Assembly: GCA_963921825.1 (NCBI GenBank)
Contig: OY997589.1
Coordinates: 43,844,638-43,908,637 of the forward strand
Length of the DNA: 64,000 bases
Origin: Erodium maritimum
Taxonomy: Eukaryota; Streptophyta; Magnoliopsida; Geraniales; Geraniaceae
Direction of reading: 5' to 3'
Part shown: piece by piece, positions 43,681-56,082 of the stretch
How the letters are laid out: each line of letters starts with the position of its first letter
How positions within the stretch are numbered: the stretch's first letter is position 1
Program-made: the position numbers and the translations under genes
The notes under the pieces: generated by a model
Databases searched by the model: none
What the model was told of the DNA's origin: nothing
Seen by the model: only the letters and a program-made list of their open reading frames with translations

Positions 43681-44679
43681 GTGGTATCAGGGTCGTGCTA
43701 CCTTCGGGATTCACAAGACGGTGTTGAAAGTTTTGGTTTTGGCATATTGTTTTGCTAAACTTTTTGAGAACATTTTTTAAATTCTTGTCTATGGGTTTAA
43801 TGCATGAAAAATGAATTTTTGAAAAGTATTTCAAATCTAGAATTTTTGAAATTTTATTTTATTTTTTGGGTCTAGAGAGACTCTCGGGGAGCCGAAATAG
43901 GGACCGAACGGGGCTCCGTTGGACGGAGCTAGGACGAGCATGACCATTGGATGGTCGATATGCCGAGCTAAACCGCTTTTTAGTCATGAAGAGTTTGGAA
44001 CTTTCTTGACGAACTCAAAAATCAAATGTTCAAAAGTTTCAATTTTGAACAGTTTCGATAAACCGAGTATCAAATTTTTTGGAAACTAGGCTATTAATTA
44101 AAACCGGAAAATCACATGATGTTAGATAACATGCTTCTTTGATAACACGATATGTGACGTGATGTTGGCATGGTGTACATAATAGCCCCAAGCTTGATTT
44201 AGTTATTTATCGCTTTTCACGGCTTGTGAGCCATTAGAGTTAGCGTGAAATTATTTTTTCGAGGTGTGGTCTTCGTACCACTTATATGTAATATTTATTA
44301 ATTTCCGACCTCCGATTTGTGTATTCGACTGTAATATTTTTCTCAAGATGAAGAAAGGGCGAAAAGGTCATTTGGTGATTTCTTGGGTATTGACATCGTC
44401 TTGGAGTCGGTGGAGCTCAAGAAGCTAGTGGGAGTTAGTTTAGGGGGCTATTATGAATACATTTAACGCTTTATGCTTGGTTTAGTTTTTGTATGATTAA
44501 TACTATGTGTTTTAGAATTGCATGCTTAACTTTAATTACCGAGCATATGCAAAGATAAAATTGGATTTTGGTCATTGTTTTTTGAGCCCTTAGAATCGTC
44601 ATCACATTGGATGTAGTTGACGGGTTCGAAGGAAGAATTAAATTGGATGTAATTAAAGGAATCATTACATTTGGATTGG

Positions 44680-45445
44680 GACATAAACTTGAGGATAACC
44701 CTCAAATTCGAACGCAAAGAATATGCCCTAGACCAAGCTATCCCTGAGGAGCCAGCTAATAATGCCACTAGGGCGTTAAGGATGCATACAAAAAGCATCT
44801 TAGAGATTCTATAGACGTGGCATGTATTATGATGGGCATCATGGAGTCTGATCTCCAAGAACAGTTCATGGAGTACTCTGATGACCCTTATGGTATGATG
44901 GGGTCATAAAGGGTATGTTCAAGAAAAGGGAACGTATCGTGAGATATAATTTCCTTAATGAACTTCTGTCCTGCAAAATGACAGCAGGAGTCTCTGTGGG
45001 TCCTCATGTCCTAAAGATGAAGGGGCATCTCGAACATCTTAATCGACTGGTCTTAAGATAGAGAACGAGATGAAAGCGGACGTGGTTCTGCTTTCCTTTC
45101 CTCGTTCATATGATATGCTCGTCATGAACTATCACATGCACGATATGGACAAGACCATTTCAGAGTTGCATGGAATGTTGGTAACTGCTGAAAAGAACGT
45201 CAAGGATCAGGGATCCAAGGATGTTCTGATGGTTAGACAGGGAAACGTTTTAAAGAAGAAGGGAATTGTTAGTGGTAAGGGCAAGGCCTCTATGCACTTG
45301 GTAGGAAAGATAAGGCATCTAAAGCGTCCTAACCCTCTTAGGACCGGTGAGTCCTCAAGAAGAAGGAGGTCGAGAATGTCTGCTTCTACTGTCAGCAGCC
45401 TAGTCACTAGAAGAAATATTGCAGAAAGTTTCTGGATGATCTAAA
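44680..45445 (+). pseudogene. Copia gag remnant
   Basis: Frames include LKFERKEYALDQAIPEEPAN and, from 45070, MKADVVLLSFPRSYDMLVMN followed by MHDMDKTISELHGMLVTAEK. These are typical of copia gag (UBN2-like) and are interrupted by several stops and shifts. Confidence 0.7.
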
Positions 45446-45499
45446 GAAGGGTGATGGGACTACGCCTTCATCATGTATTTTCTTTATAGAGCTACATCT

Positions 45500-46075
45500 C
45501 ACTACTTCCAAAAATTCATGGGTATTGGATACCGGAGCTGAATCTCACATCTGTATTGATGTGCAGTGGCTGGAAGGTAGGAGAAGCTTGAAGAATGACG
45601 AAGTGGATCTCAGAGTGGGCAACAAGACCAAAGTTGTGACGACTGTTTTGAAAAATGTATACTGCGTACTTACTTTTAGTAGGAACATTGTATCCATTTC
45701 TTTGTTGGGCAAGGAAGGATACAATTTTGATGTTGGAAATGAGATTGTCAATATTTTATGCAATGATATATTTTATGCTAGTGCCAAAATGGTTGGAGGA
45801 TTGTAATATTGGATATGGATAACAATGCCTCAAGCTTTATATATAATGTAAATACCAAGAGGTTTAAGTCCGATGATTTAGACCAAAATCTATTATGGCA
45901 TTGTCATTTAGGCCACATAAACGAGAAACGCATAGCATCACTTCACAAGTGCGGAATTCTTAGTCCATTCGAATTTCATTTGATTGATAGATGCGAATCT
46001 TTTTTTATGGGAAAACTGACTAAAGCGTCCTTCATCAATAGCGGTGAAAGGGCGGTGACTTATTGGGGATAATAC
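45500..46075 (+). pseudogene. Copia protease and GAG-pre-integrase remnant
   Basis: SWVLDTGAESHI at about 45517-45552 is the aspartic protease active-site region. After a stop at 45804-45806 comes LLWHCHLGHINEKRIASLHK, the pre-integrase zinc-binding motif. One of its downstream cysteines is replaced (RCESF instead of the expected C-x2-C). Confidence 0.75.
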
Positions 46076-46119
46076 ACTCGGATATGTGTAGACCAATGAG
46101 TACATTTTTAGGAGGGTAT

Positions 46120-47194
46120 TTAGCTACTTTATCACATTTACTGACGACTTCAGTAGATATGGTTATGTCTATTTGATGAGACATAAGTATGGAGCTTTTG
46201 ATAAATTCAAAGAGTTTAAGACAAAAGTAGAAAACCAGCTCAGGAAAAGTATTAAAACACTTCAATCGGATCGAGATGGAGAATACTTGACCATAGAGTT
46301 TTTAGATCATCTAGTAGAGAGTGGGGTCCTTTCGGAATGGACTCCTCCCAGGACACCACAGATGAACGGTGTGTCCGAACGGAGGAATCAGACTTTATTG
46401 GATATGGTCCGATCCATGGTCAGTTGTACTGATCTCCCAATCTCTTTCCGGGGTTACGCTCTAGAGACGACCGCATTCATTTTGAATCGGGCTCCGACGA
46501 AGGCTGTGGAAGGGATACCATTTGAGAAAGGGCATGGGAAAAGCCCGTTTTGTCCTTCTTGAAGATTTGGGGTTGCGAGGCTTATGTGAAACGTTTAGTT
46601 CTGACTAAGCTTGAACCACAATCTGATAAATGGACCTTCGTTGGGTATCCAAAAGAAATAAGGGGATATTACTTCTACAAACCCAGCAAGAACACGATGT
46701 TCATCGCTCGAGGTGAGGTCTTTATTGAAAAGGAGTTTATTTCCAAAGACGTCAATGGGAGGACTGTACATCTAGAGGATGGGACAGATCCAACTGATCC
46801 ATTAGACAACCCTGTAGAAGAGCTTGAAATGGTCGTAGAGCAAGGACCAATTCCTGCAACAATTCTAGATGGTCCAAGGAGATCTGAAAGGGTTAGTTGT
46901 CCACCTACGAGATATGGTTACTTTCTGTCTGCAGGTGACGGTGAGCTTGTGGTGGATCACGATGATCCAGCTATGTTTCAGGAAGCCGTGGACGGACCCG
47001 ACTTTGAGTTATGGATGAGAGCCATGAGGGAGGAAAGGCAATCCATGTCGGACAACCAAGTCTGGGAACTTGTTGATCCCATCGGTGGTGTAAGAACCAT
47101 CGGATGCAAATGGATCTTCAAGGTGAAGATGGACATGGAAGGAAACCCTCAGACCTACAAAGCCCGACTGGTGGCGAAAGGTTATATAGATTGA
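46120..47194 (+). pseudogene. Copia integrase and start of reverse transcriptase, frameshifted
   Basis: The DDE core is visible as FTDDFSRYGYVYL, LQSDRDGEYL and NGVSERRNQTLLDMVRSM. A frameshift near 46550 leads to FLKIWGCEAYVKRL. The RT start follows as MFQEAVDGPDFELWMRAM through VDPIGGVRTIGCKWIFKVK and YKARLVAKGY, where a stop interrupts at 47192-47194. Confidence 0.8.
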
Positions 47195-47735
47195 CTATGA
47201 GGAAACCTTTTCCCCAATGGCTAATAGTCAAATATATTCGGATTCTTCTTTCCATAGCTGCGATATCACGATTACGAGATATGTGAAATGGATGTCAAAA
47301 CCGCTTTCCTAAATGGAAATTTGTCAGAGGACGTTTATATGTCTCAACCCGAAGGTTTTGTCGATTCGAAGAATAAGGGAAAAATCTGTAAGTTGTTGAA
47401 ATCCATTTATGGATTGAAACAAGCTTCTCGGAGTTGAGAACTTTGTTTTGATGAAGCTGTAATCGGATTCGGCTTTATTAAGAATGAGGATGAACCTTGC
47501 GTTTACAAGAAGGCTAACGGGAGTGAGATTACCCTTTTGGTGCTGTATGTCGATGACATAATACTCATTGGAAAGAACATCTCAACCTTGCTTGAGACTA
47601 AAGCTTGGTTAGGGAAGTGTTTCTCAATGAAGGACTTAGGCGATGATGCTTATATCTTAGGGATTAAGATATATAGATATCGCACCAAGAGGGTCTTAGG
47701 TTTAAGTCAAAGCACCTACGTAACAAGGTATTGAG
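47195..47735 (+). pseudogene. Copia reverse transcriptase remnant
   Basis: After a frame change, [20 protein letters not shown] then [19 protein letters not shown] and a stop in the KQASRS region are readable. The catalytic LYVDDIILIG lies at about 47545-47574. It ends soon after DLGDDAYILGIKIYR; RNase H is missing. Confidence 0.78.
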
Positions 47736-47904
47736 TAGGTTCTAAATGCTTGATTATAAGAAAGGACTCTTACCCGCACGTCGATCTTCAGATTTCCGAT
47801 GATGGCTACGTTTTAGTCTCAGTGCCTGCAGTTCAATCTTAAACATCCAAATGTCTATATCATCGTTAGCAATAAAAGTAAAGCGGCTTTATGTATTCCT
47901 TTAG

Positions 47905-49460
47905 TGTTGGAGTAATACATCGATGTGTGTTCTGATCTACGCTCACCATGCAAATAGAACCATACATCGAGATAGATCACACTCGACGGGTCCTTGGTCA
48001 ACAAAGCTTCACTAGAAGCGACTAGTATAAAAGATGGCTCTTTATGGCTTACCATTTATTAGTCATTGGAATGAGATTCCGGAGTCTGATCATAGATATC
48101 ATGTGGGACATGATATTAGACGACCAGCCGTGAATATGTGCCATAGATTGAGTCATGAACATATTCAGTGTCGTATCTTGTCATGTATCCTTAGACCAAT
48201 GAGTCTTTGTGATCGCTATGCAGTCAGCAACTGAGTTTGACTTGGGTCTCACATTGCCCATAAAAGGGCTTCCATAATGCCCAAGATTGGCTTGGGGACA
48301 GACTACATGAGTGACACGAAAGATGGCTAAGGGATTTATCCCTCATACTGAGATATGGGAAAGATATCGTTTCTCGACCACTTGATCGAGAGTGATTGAA
48401 AGAATAGCATAGCCATGCACATGGTACTGGGTATCATATATTCAGTCACCTCACATATCAAGGAGCAATCATTGAGAATAATAAGGATGACGACTCTATG
48501 CCTTATCTCAATCAGGATATGAGTGATGAAAGGATAGTGACATAAAACGACGGAAAGGTTAGAATCGATAGGGTCGATTCGTTATGCAGTGTCAGACAAT
48601 ACTAAAGTCTCGTTAGTCGTCGCTTATATAGGATCAAGTAAAATGGGATTTTACGTTGATCTACTGGCATGCATAAACCTAAGGGTCACACCAGAGGATG
48701 AAACTCATTGACACATTTATGGAGAATGACCAAAAGGGAGTTGTCTTGAGACATGACCAAAATTGGGTTTTGGGTCATGTGCCCGTATGTGAATAGGAAT
48801 TTATAGATCGAGATAAGGCTTGGAGTCTTTGGATTGATCACGTTGGATAATGTTAGACATTTTTGGTATGGAAGGCTTGGAGGCGATGAGCGCGTCACAG
48901 GACCTCGTTGGGAATGGCCACGGGCAATGTTCTAAGAGGCCTATGAGAGGCCCATGCAAATAATTCCCATGGAACTAATTAATCAAGTATTGATTAATTA
49001 GTACTAAGTAAACAAGACAAGGATTAAGGTGTTGGTGATTCACCACCTAACCCCATCTTGTCTAGCCATACTTAACACCGTACTGGTCCTATTTACACTA
49101 TGCTTGTTCCATAGTTGTCCTATATTGTTATTTATTATATTGGAGGGATTTAATTGTTTTAAGGCTTCTTATTCAATACAACAAACACAAGACAAGAAAA
49201 CAAGACAACACAACAACACTTCTCCCTCCCCCATAGGTTCGACCATGGTGGATTTCTCCACCATTTTTGGTGTTCTTGAGTCCTCATATGAATCCTTTCC
49301 TTGGTGTTTTCTTCTCTTATCGTGTTCTTGAACAATTGTTAGAAATGATTATTTCATTTTGTTTTATGAATCTAATCATGGTAGTTTTTCCTTGAATGGT
49401 CTCGGGTTTTATTTGCTTCAGCTTCGAGTATGTGTTCATACCCTCCATTGAGACCCAACA
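47905..49460 (+). repeat. Full copia LTR (3' LTR, also 5' LTR of a second copy)
   Basis: It starts TGTTGGAGTAATACATCGAT and ends TTGAGACCCAACA (1556 bp). It is followed by atgttatcaatgccgtgc, a degraded PBS, and by the leader sequence of another copy. It matches the inverted LTR at 50666-52260. Confidence 0.82.
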
Positions 49461-50454
49461 ATGTTATCAATGCCGTGCTACCTTCGGGATTCACAATACG
49501 GTGCTAAAGTTTCGGTTTTCCTTTAAAGTTTCGAATTTGACATGTTGTTTGATAACGTGTTTTAAATTCTTGCTTATGGGTTTATTACATGAATGGATTT
49601 TTGAAAACAATTTGATTTTTTTGGGTCTCGAGAGCGGGACTCTCGAGGAGCCAAAATCGGAACCGAACGGGGCTCCGTTGGACGGAGCTAGGCCGAGCAT
49701 GACCATTGGATGGTTGATATGCCGGGCCAAACCGTTTTGTTAGTCATCACGAGTTTGGAGTCGTCTTGGCGAACTCAAAAATCAAATGTTCAAAAGTTTC
49801 AATTTTGAATGGTTTCGATAAACCGAGCTTCAAAAATTTCGAAACTTGGCTATTAAATAAAACCGGAAAATCACATGATATTTGATAACATGCTTGTGTG
49901 ATAAACGATGTGCGATTTTATGTTGGCATAATGCATATAATAGCCCCGAGCTCGTTTTAATTATTTATCGTTTTTCACGGCCTGCGAGCCGTTCAAGTTA
50001 GCGTGTAAATAATTTTTCGAGGTGTGGTCATCGTACCACTTATTTGTAATATTTATTAATTCCCTACCTGCTAGTCGTGTATTCAATCGTAATCTTTTTC
50101 TCGAGACGAAGAATGGGCGAAAAGGTCAATTGGTGGCTTTTCGGGTGTTGACATCGACTTGGAGTCGGTGGAGATCAAGGAGCTAGTAGGAGTTAGTTTA
50201 TGGGGGTTATTATGAGCACATTTATCGCTTTATGTTTGGTTTAGTTTTTGCATGATTAATTCTATGTGTTTTAGAATTGCATGCATAACTTTATTTACCG
50301 AGCATATAACCTCATATGCAAAGATAAAAATGGATTTTGGTAATTGTTTGTGAGCCCTTATAATCGTCATTACATTGGATGTAGTTGACGGGTTTGAAGG
50401 AAGAATTACATTGGATGTAATTGAAGGGATCATTACATTTGGAACGTAGTTGAT
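49461..50454 (+). mobile_element. Leader region of a second copia copy
   Basis: The sequence repeats 43681-44680: 'gtgctaccttcgggattcac', 'accgaacggggctccgttgg', 'gacgggtttgaaggaagaat'. It breaks off near 50454, before gag. It shows that the LTR at 47905 is shared by two tandem copies. The following 50455-50665 I do not recognise. Confidence 0.72.
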
Positions 50455-50665
50455 GTGCCAAAAGTTTTTAACACAACCGGACAAGTAAAAACGGGTCATG
50501 TCCGATACCTCCCAATTATCAACACCTTACTACCTCCTCGTTCTATGAGTGTTGGGAGCATTAACGGAGCATCTACGGGAAAGCGGGGTAGTAGGTTTGG
50601 ACGACATATGTGGGTGTCATGCGCATTAGCGGAGCACCTACATGGTGACAGGCCATAGTGGAAAA

Positions 50666-52260
50666 TGTTGGGTCTCGAGGTAGGGTTGGAGATGAACCAG
50701 CTCACAACGGAAAATCAATGAAAACCAAGAGACAATTAAAACCATGAAACAATTAACAAAGAATAGATTCACAAGAGAAAAATTCAGCACTACTTCTTAC
50801 CAAAACAAGAACACCAGGTAACGAATGATTTGGCTTGAGTCTGCAAGATGCCTACGTATCCTCCAAGGAATCAAACCCACGTAGTTCTAAGCTTAGAGGA
50901 CTCAAGAACACACAATGGAGGAAGAACACATCCATGGCCGAAATTGGGGAGGGGAGGGAGAGAAGTTGTCTTTCCTATTCTTGTCTTGTGTTTGTTATGT
51001 TGAAAAAAGATTACTTAAACATAAAAAACCCCATCAACTTGTCAAACTAAAAGCATGGGACAAGTATGATGTAAATAGGACAAATATGGTGCTAAGTAAG
51101 ACTAGACAAGATGGGGTTAGGTGGTGAATCACCAACACCTTAATCCTTGTCTTGCTTATTTAGTACTAGTTAATCAAGACTTGATTAATTAGTTCCATGG
51201 GCCTTGATTGCATGTGCCTCTCATGGGTCTCTTGGAACATGGCCCGTGGCCATTCCCAACGAGGTCCCGTGACGTGCTCATCGCCTCCAAGCCTTTCATA
51301 CCGGAAATGTCCAACATTATCCGATGTGATCAATCCCAAGACTCCAAGCCTTGTCTCGATTCGTAAAGTCCTATTCACTTACGGGCACATGACCCAAAAC
51401 CCAGTTTTGGTCATGTCCCGAGACAACTCTCTTTTGGCCATTCTCCATAAATGTGTCAATATGGTTCATCCTCCGGTGTGACCCTTAGGTTTATGCATGC
51501 CGATAGATCAACGTAAAATACCATTTTACTTGATCCCGTAAAAGTGGAAACTAACGAGACATTAGTATTGCCTGACACTACACAAAGAATCGACCCTTTC
51601 GATTCTAATCTTTCGGTCGTCCCTGTCATTATCCTTTTGTCTTTGATATCCTGATTGAGAAAGGCATAGTTCCGTCATCCTTATTATTCTTAATCACTGT
51701 TTCTTGATATGTGAGATGACTGAATATATGATACTCAATATCATGTCCATGGCCATTCTATTCTTTCAGTCACTCTCGATCAAGCGGCCGAGAACCGATA
51801 TCTTTCCCATACTGCAGTATGAGGGATAAATCCCTTAGCCGTCTTTCATGTCACTCATGCAGTCCGTCCCCAAGCCAATCTTGTCCGTTATGGAAGCCCT
51901 GTGACGGACAACGTTAGGCTCAGGTCAAACTCAGTTGTTTACTGCATAGCGATCACAAAGACTCCTCGGTCTAAGGACACATGACAAGCTACGATAATGA
52001 ATATGTTCATGACTTTATCTATGGTGCATATTCATGTCGGGTCGTCGAATATCATGTCCCACGTGATATCTATGACCAGTCTCCGGAATCCAATTCCAAT
52101 GGCTAATAGAACGTAAGCCATAAAGAGCCATATTTCATACTAGTCGCTTCTAGTGAAGTTTTGTTGACTAAGGACCCATCGAGTGTGATCTATCTCGATC
52201 TATGGTTCTATTCGCATGGTGAGAATAGATCAGAGCACACATCGATATATTACTCCAACA
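50666..52260 (-). repeat. Inverted copia LTR, 1.6 kb
   Basis: On the minus strand it reads TGTTGGAGTAATATATCGAT ... GACCCAACA and matches 47905-49460. At 52261-52430 the flank matches the 3' internal end seen before 47905 ('taaagccactttaattttat'), so it is the 3' LTR of a minus-strand copy whose body is gone. Confidence 0.8.
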
Positions 52261-52429
52261 CATAAGTAATATAAAGCCACTTTAATTTTATTGCTAATGA
52301 TGATATTTACATTTATAAAATCTACTATTGGACTACGGGCACTAAGACTAACATAAAATTGGTGTACCCGACTACGATTCTCAGCCTGAGGTTTAGAAAG
52401 AGTATCAGATAAGGTAAGCCGTGTGCATG

Positions 52430-53430
52430 AGTACATACCTTAGCCAAGAGTCACATTGGATGTGATTGGATGGAGTCCTACCTACATAGCTCGATTAAGT
52501 GGTGAGCATTAGTTCAGCCTAATCGGGTGAATCAAGGATCTTGGTTCTGGATTCTAAAGGTTTAGAATCGATTAGGTTGTGTTTAGACTTGATCTTCAGA
52601 AAATTTACTCTGTTTATTGATTGAATTTTATCTGTTGTAGATCAAATAGAAAATTCCCCGAATAGTAATAGTTTGTCGTTGAAAACCATTCTTGACAGGG
52701 TCAAGCTGAATGAGACAAAATATTTGGACCGGATAGTCCCCAAGTCTGAACGCAAAGAATATGTCCTTGACAAGGTTGTCCCTAAAACTATATCAGAGTT
52801 ACATGAAGTGTCATTAAAACTGAGAAAAATATCATGGATCTGGGATCCAAGGATATTCTGATGGTCAACAAGGGAACCAGTTTCAAGAAGGGAATTGGAA
52901 GTGGTAAGGGCGGGGCCCCTTATGCACTTGGCGGGAAAAATGAGACACCAAAAAGCTCCTAAAACTCCTAGGACCGGGGAGTCCTTAAGGAGGACTAAGG
53001 AGGCTGAGAATGTTCGCCTCTACTGTCAGCAATCTAGTCATTAGAATCGAGATTACAGGATATTCACGGCTAATCCGAAAAAAGGCAGCGGGACTGTGCC
53101 TTCATCAGGTAGCTTGGATGATCTATGGAAGGGTAGTGGGAATGCGCCTTCAATGAGTATTAACTTTGTACAATTACCTCTCTATACTTTCAAATATTCA
53201 TGGGTATTGGATACTAGGACTGAATCTCAGATATGTACTAATGTACAATGACTGGAAAATAGGAGAACCTTGTACAAAAGCGAAGTGAACCTCAGAGTTG
53301 TGGCAACTGCTGTAGGATCCATAAGTCTTGCTTTGCCAAGTGGCCTTGCTTTAGTAATGTATAATGTATATTGAACACCTACTTTTAGTAGGAATATTAT
53401 ATATGTATCCATGTTGGACAATGAAGAATA
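52430..53430 (+). pseudogene. Copia leader, gag and protease fragment
   Basis: Readable pieces are LKTILDRVKLNETKYLDRIV and SERKEYVLDKVV (gag N-terminus), a Lys-rich stretch, and YSWVLDTRTESQICTNVQ near 53194, a mutated protease site (DTR instead of DTG). It is in + orientation, unlike the adjoining LTR, so the region has been rearranged. Confidence 0.65.
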
Positions 53431-54054
53431 TAATTTGGGTAAACTTCACTTCACTACCCTAAAAATACTTGTGTTTCGTCTCACTACCCTAACCAAACTT
53501 TGTTGCACTTCACTACCCTAATGAAACTTTTAGTTGCACTTTCATACCCGCCGTCAACTTGACATCCATTTTTGGATGGAAAATGGTAAAAAATCCAAAA
53601 TACCCCTCAATAATACTCAAATTTTCAAAACCATGCCATTGGTTTTCAAAAATTCTTTTTATTTCTATATGGGTAAACTTCACCTCACTACCCTAACCAA
53701 ACTTTGTTGCACCTCACTACCATAACGAAAATTTTAGTTGCACTTTCATACCCGACGTCAACTTGACATCCATTTTTGGATGGAAAATGTAAAAAGTCCA
53801 AAATACCCCTTACTAACACTCAAATTTTTAGGTTCTACAGTGTTTCCCAAGAACACTATGAATATCATCCATCTGCAACAGTGTTTCTGCAAACGTTTTT
53901 GAAGATCTACCAACATTGTTTCGGTGTAGTGTCCTGGTTGACCTACAGGTCATCGGACCACCGTTTTGTCTTGTGTTTTGATCGTGTCTTCTTCACGTAG
54001 CAGTGGGCTTCTGGGTTTTGAGCTTCATTTCTTCTCACAACACTGGTTCTCATT

Positions 54055-56082
54055 ATGGTCACTTCATTGGCATCCGGTCCACCTCCGGGCTTTGAAAGGA
54101 TGATGAATGGTGTCTTGGATACTGAAGGACAAGGAGGAAGATTAAAATCAGTAGTGGTTACACCAAATCATTCCTCTCACAGATTTGAGCCTCAGGAAAC
54201 CGATGATTTCAGGGTTTTTGTGCACAACCTGCCTCCTGGTACATCAAAGCTCTGGCTTAGAAACCTCTTTCTAGAGTGTGGAGAAATAACAAATACTGAG
54301 ACGCCTTTGGTTCCAAACGGAAGGGGGAAGTGGTTTGGCTTCGTCACTTTTTCCACTCTTCAAGGACTACAAAATGGTTTGCAGATCTTTAATGGATACA
54401 TCCTCAAAGGCTATAAGTTGTTTGTAGTCAAAGCTTGGAGGAAAAACAGGGGAGTGAGGGATCGAAATCACCAAGTTTGGAGGACTAAACAAACTATGGA
54501 GGAACAACAACAACCTGACATACCAACAGAAGAGGTGTACAGAGGAGTGGTGGTGGAAGAAAATAAGAGGTGGTTAGAAAAAGATCATTTGGCTCTATTA
54601 CATAAGAATTTATCATTAGAAGCAATAATGGAGGACTTCAGGCTGGAAAGGGGAGTTGATGTTTGCATTAAGGGCCTTGGAAACAGAGTGGTTCTAGTTC
54701 TCTTCTCTGATTGTGATTCTGAAAAGGAAGCGTTAAAAGAAGGTAGCAATTGGTTAAGTTTCTGGTTAGAATGGGTGGATGATAAATCTCACCTCTGCAG
54801 ACTGGGGGGTAAATTTTCCTGGGTTGCTTTGCACGGCATGCCTCTTCTAGGTTGGTGCAAGGAAAATTTTGAAGCTTTGGTGGATAATCTTGGTAATTTT
54901 GTCTGTGTGCACTCTTCATCCATCAAAGGGACCGAGTTTGATACGGCTTTTATTCTCTTGCAATCTCAGGAGTACATTAAAGTCTATAAAGATACTTGTT
55001 TGGAATTAGAAGGACACATTTATAAGATTATGATTTGTTTTGTGGATTCCTCTGCCATACCAACTGTGCCTTCACCTGCATTTAGTTTCAAATCTACCTC
55101 TTCAGATGTGGGAGCTTTTGAACCTTCTCCATCTACTGATTTTATGGCAACCAACAACACTGATTTACATGAAGCCCCAGGAAGAAGTATTAACCATCAG
55201 AGTTTGTCTGGTTTGGGTGAAAAATCTGACAACTTGGAGCTGCAAAATGAGATTGTTCCTGACACTTTTGATGAGGAATTAATTACACTTCAAATCCAAG
55301 AGTTCCCGGCATTAATTCCTATAATGGTGGTGGATATTAGTAAGGAAGCTTCAGAGACCAATGTTCTACCTCAAACGTTTTTAAGTGCCTTAGTGAATGT
55401 TGAAGTGGTGGACAATGCAGTTTCATTGGAAAATCTTCCCTCATGCACACTTGCCACTGTTCCGGCCAGTTTAGAAGACAACAACCTTCACTTCTCCACA
55501 GTTGGTACAAATGGGACTAGCTTGGGAAAAAAAGTACAAAAAGAGATTTTGGTATCTGGGCATATTAATGAGGAAGGGACTTCTAAACCCTCATACACTA
55601 TGTTGGGGCCGTTAGCTCTGACTCTAGCTCACAAATCTCAGTTTTTGGAGGGAGGGATTATTTCAAATCCTAACAGTGTAAGCAAAGGTTTAACTAGGGT
55701 TTTGAATACTGATTTGAGTACTAAGCATTTAAACAACAAAGGGGACACAACTGTAGCTTATAACACAAGGTCCAGAACTAAGGTTTTGAAACCTTTGGTA
55801 GCTTCATCCTCACTCACAAAAGCTGCAAAAAGTGGTGCTACCAAGTTTAAGAGGGGAGATGCTGGCACTTGGGACTATTGCAAAGCTCTGGGGTTAGAAG
55901 CTTTTATTGAAGATGAGCTTGTTGCTGAAAAATTTGATAACTTGGAAGATGAGATCAATCAAACAGTGGAGCTTGAAACAAACTCAGATGATGACTATTG
56001 TGATCTAGAAGAACAAGAGGAAGGAGTTGCAGTGGAGAATTCCTACAACTCTTTGCCCTCTGCTAGGCTCTCCTCTCCATGA
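54055..56082 (+). CDS. LINE ORF1 protein with RRM domain
   Basis: The 675-residue frame is intact. Residues 52-127 form an RNA-recognition motif: RNP2-like VFVHNL at 54-59 and RNP1-like GKWFGFVTF at 91-99. A second folded region (about 165-325) resembles the domain found in plant LINE ORF1 proteins, and a Ser-rich linker and an acidic C-terminus (DDDYCDLEEQEEG) follow. I see no CCHC zinc knuckle. ORF1 proteins bind the element RNA and form the transposition particle. It resembles the RRM-bearing plant LINEs (BNR type) known from beet. The TGA stop overlaps the ORF2 ATG. Confidence 0.88.
   Translation: MVTSLASGPPPGFERMMNGVLDTEGQGGRLKSVVVTPNHSSHRFEPQETDDFRVFVHNLPPGTSKLWLRNLFLECGEITNTETPLVPNGRGKWFGFVTFSTLQGLQNGLQIFNGYILKGYKLFVVKAWRKNRGVRDRNHQVWRTKQTMEEQQQPDIPTEEVYRGVVVEENKRWLEKDHLALLHKNLSLEAIMEDFRLERGVDVCIKGLGNRVVLVLFSDCDSEKEALKEGSNWLSFWLEWVDDKSHLCRLGGKFSWVALHGMPLLGWCKENFEALVDNLGNFVCVHSSSIKGTEFDTAFILLQSQEYIKVYKDTCLELEGHIYKIMICFVDSSAIPTVPSPAFSFKSTSSDVGAFEPSPSTDFMATNNTDLHEAPGRSINHQSLSGLGEKSDNLELQNEIVPDTFDEELITLQIQEFPALIPIMVVDISKEASETNVLPQTFLSALVNVEVVDNAVSLENLPSCTLATVPASLEDNNLHFSTVGTNGTSLGKKVQKEILVSGHINEEGTSKPSYTMLGPLALTLAHKSQFLEGGIISNPNSVSKGLTRVLNTDLSTKHLNNKGDTTVAYNTRSRTKVLKPLVASSSLTKAAKSGATKFKRGDAGTWDYCKALGLEAFIEDELVAEKFDNLEDEINQTVELETNSDDDYCDLEEQEEGVAVENSYNSLPSARLSSP

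Larger units (their letters stand above)
42601..49460 (+). mobile_element. Degenerate Ty1/copia retrotransposon
   Basis: A 5'-truncated LTR (42601-43680) is followed by a Met-tRNA PBS-like site (43682 on, tggtatcagggtc), gag and pol remnants (44680-47735) and a full 3' LTR (47905-49460). Pol order is protease, integrase, reverse transcriptase, the copia order. Stops and frameshifts break it throughout. LTRs end ...gagacccaa(t/c)a. Confidence 0.82.
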
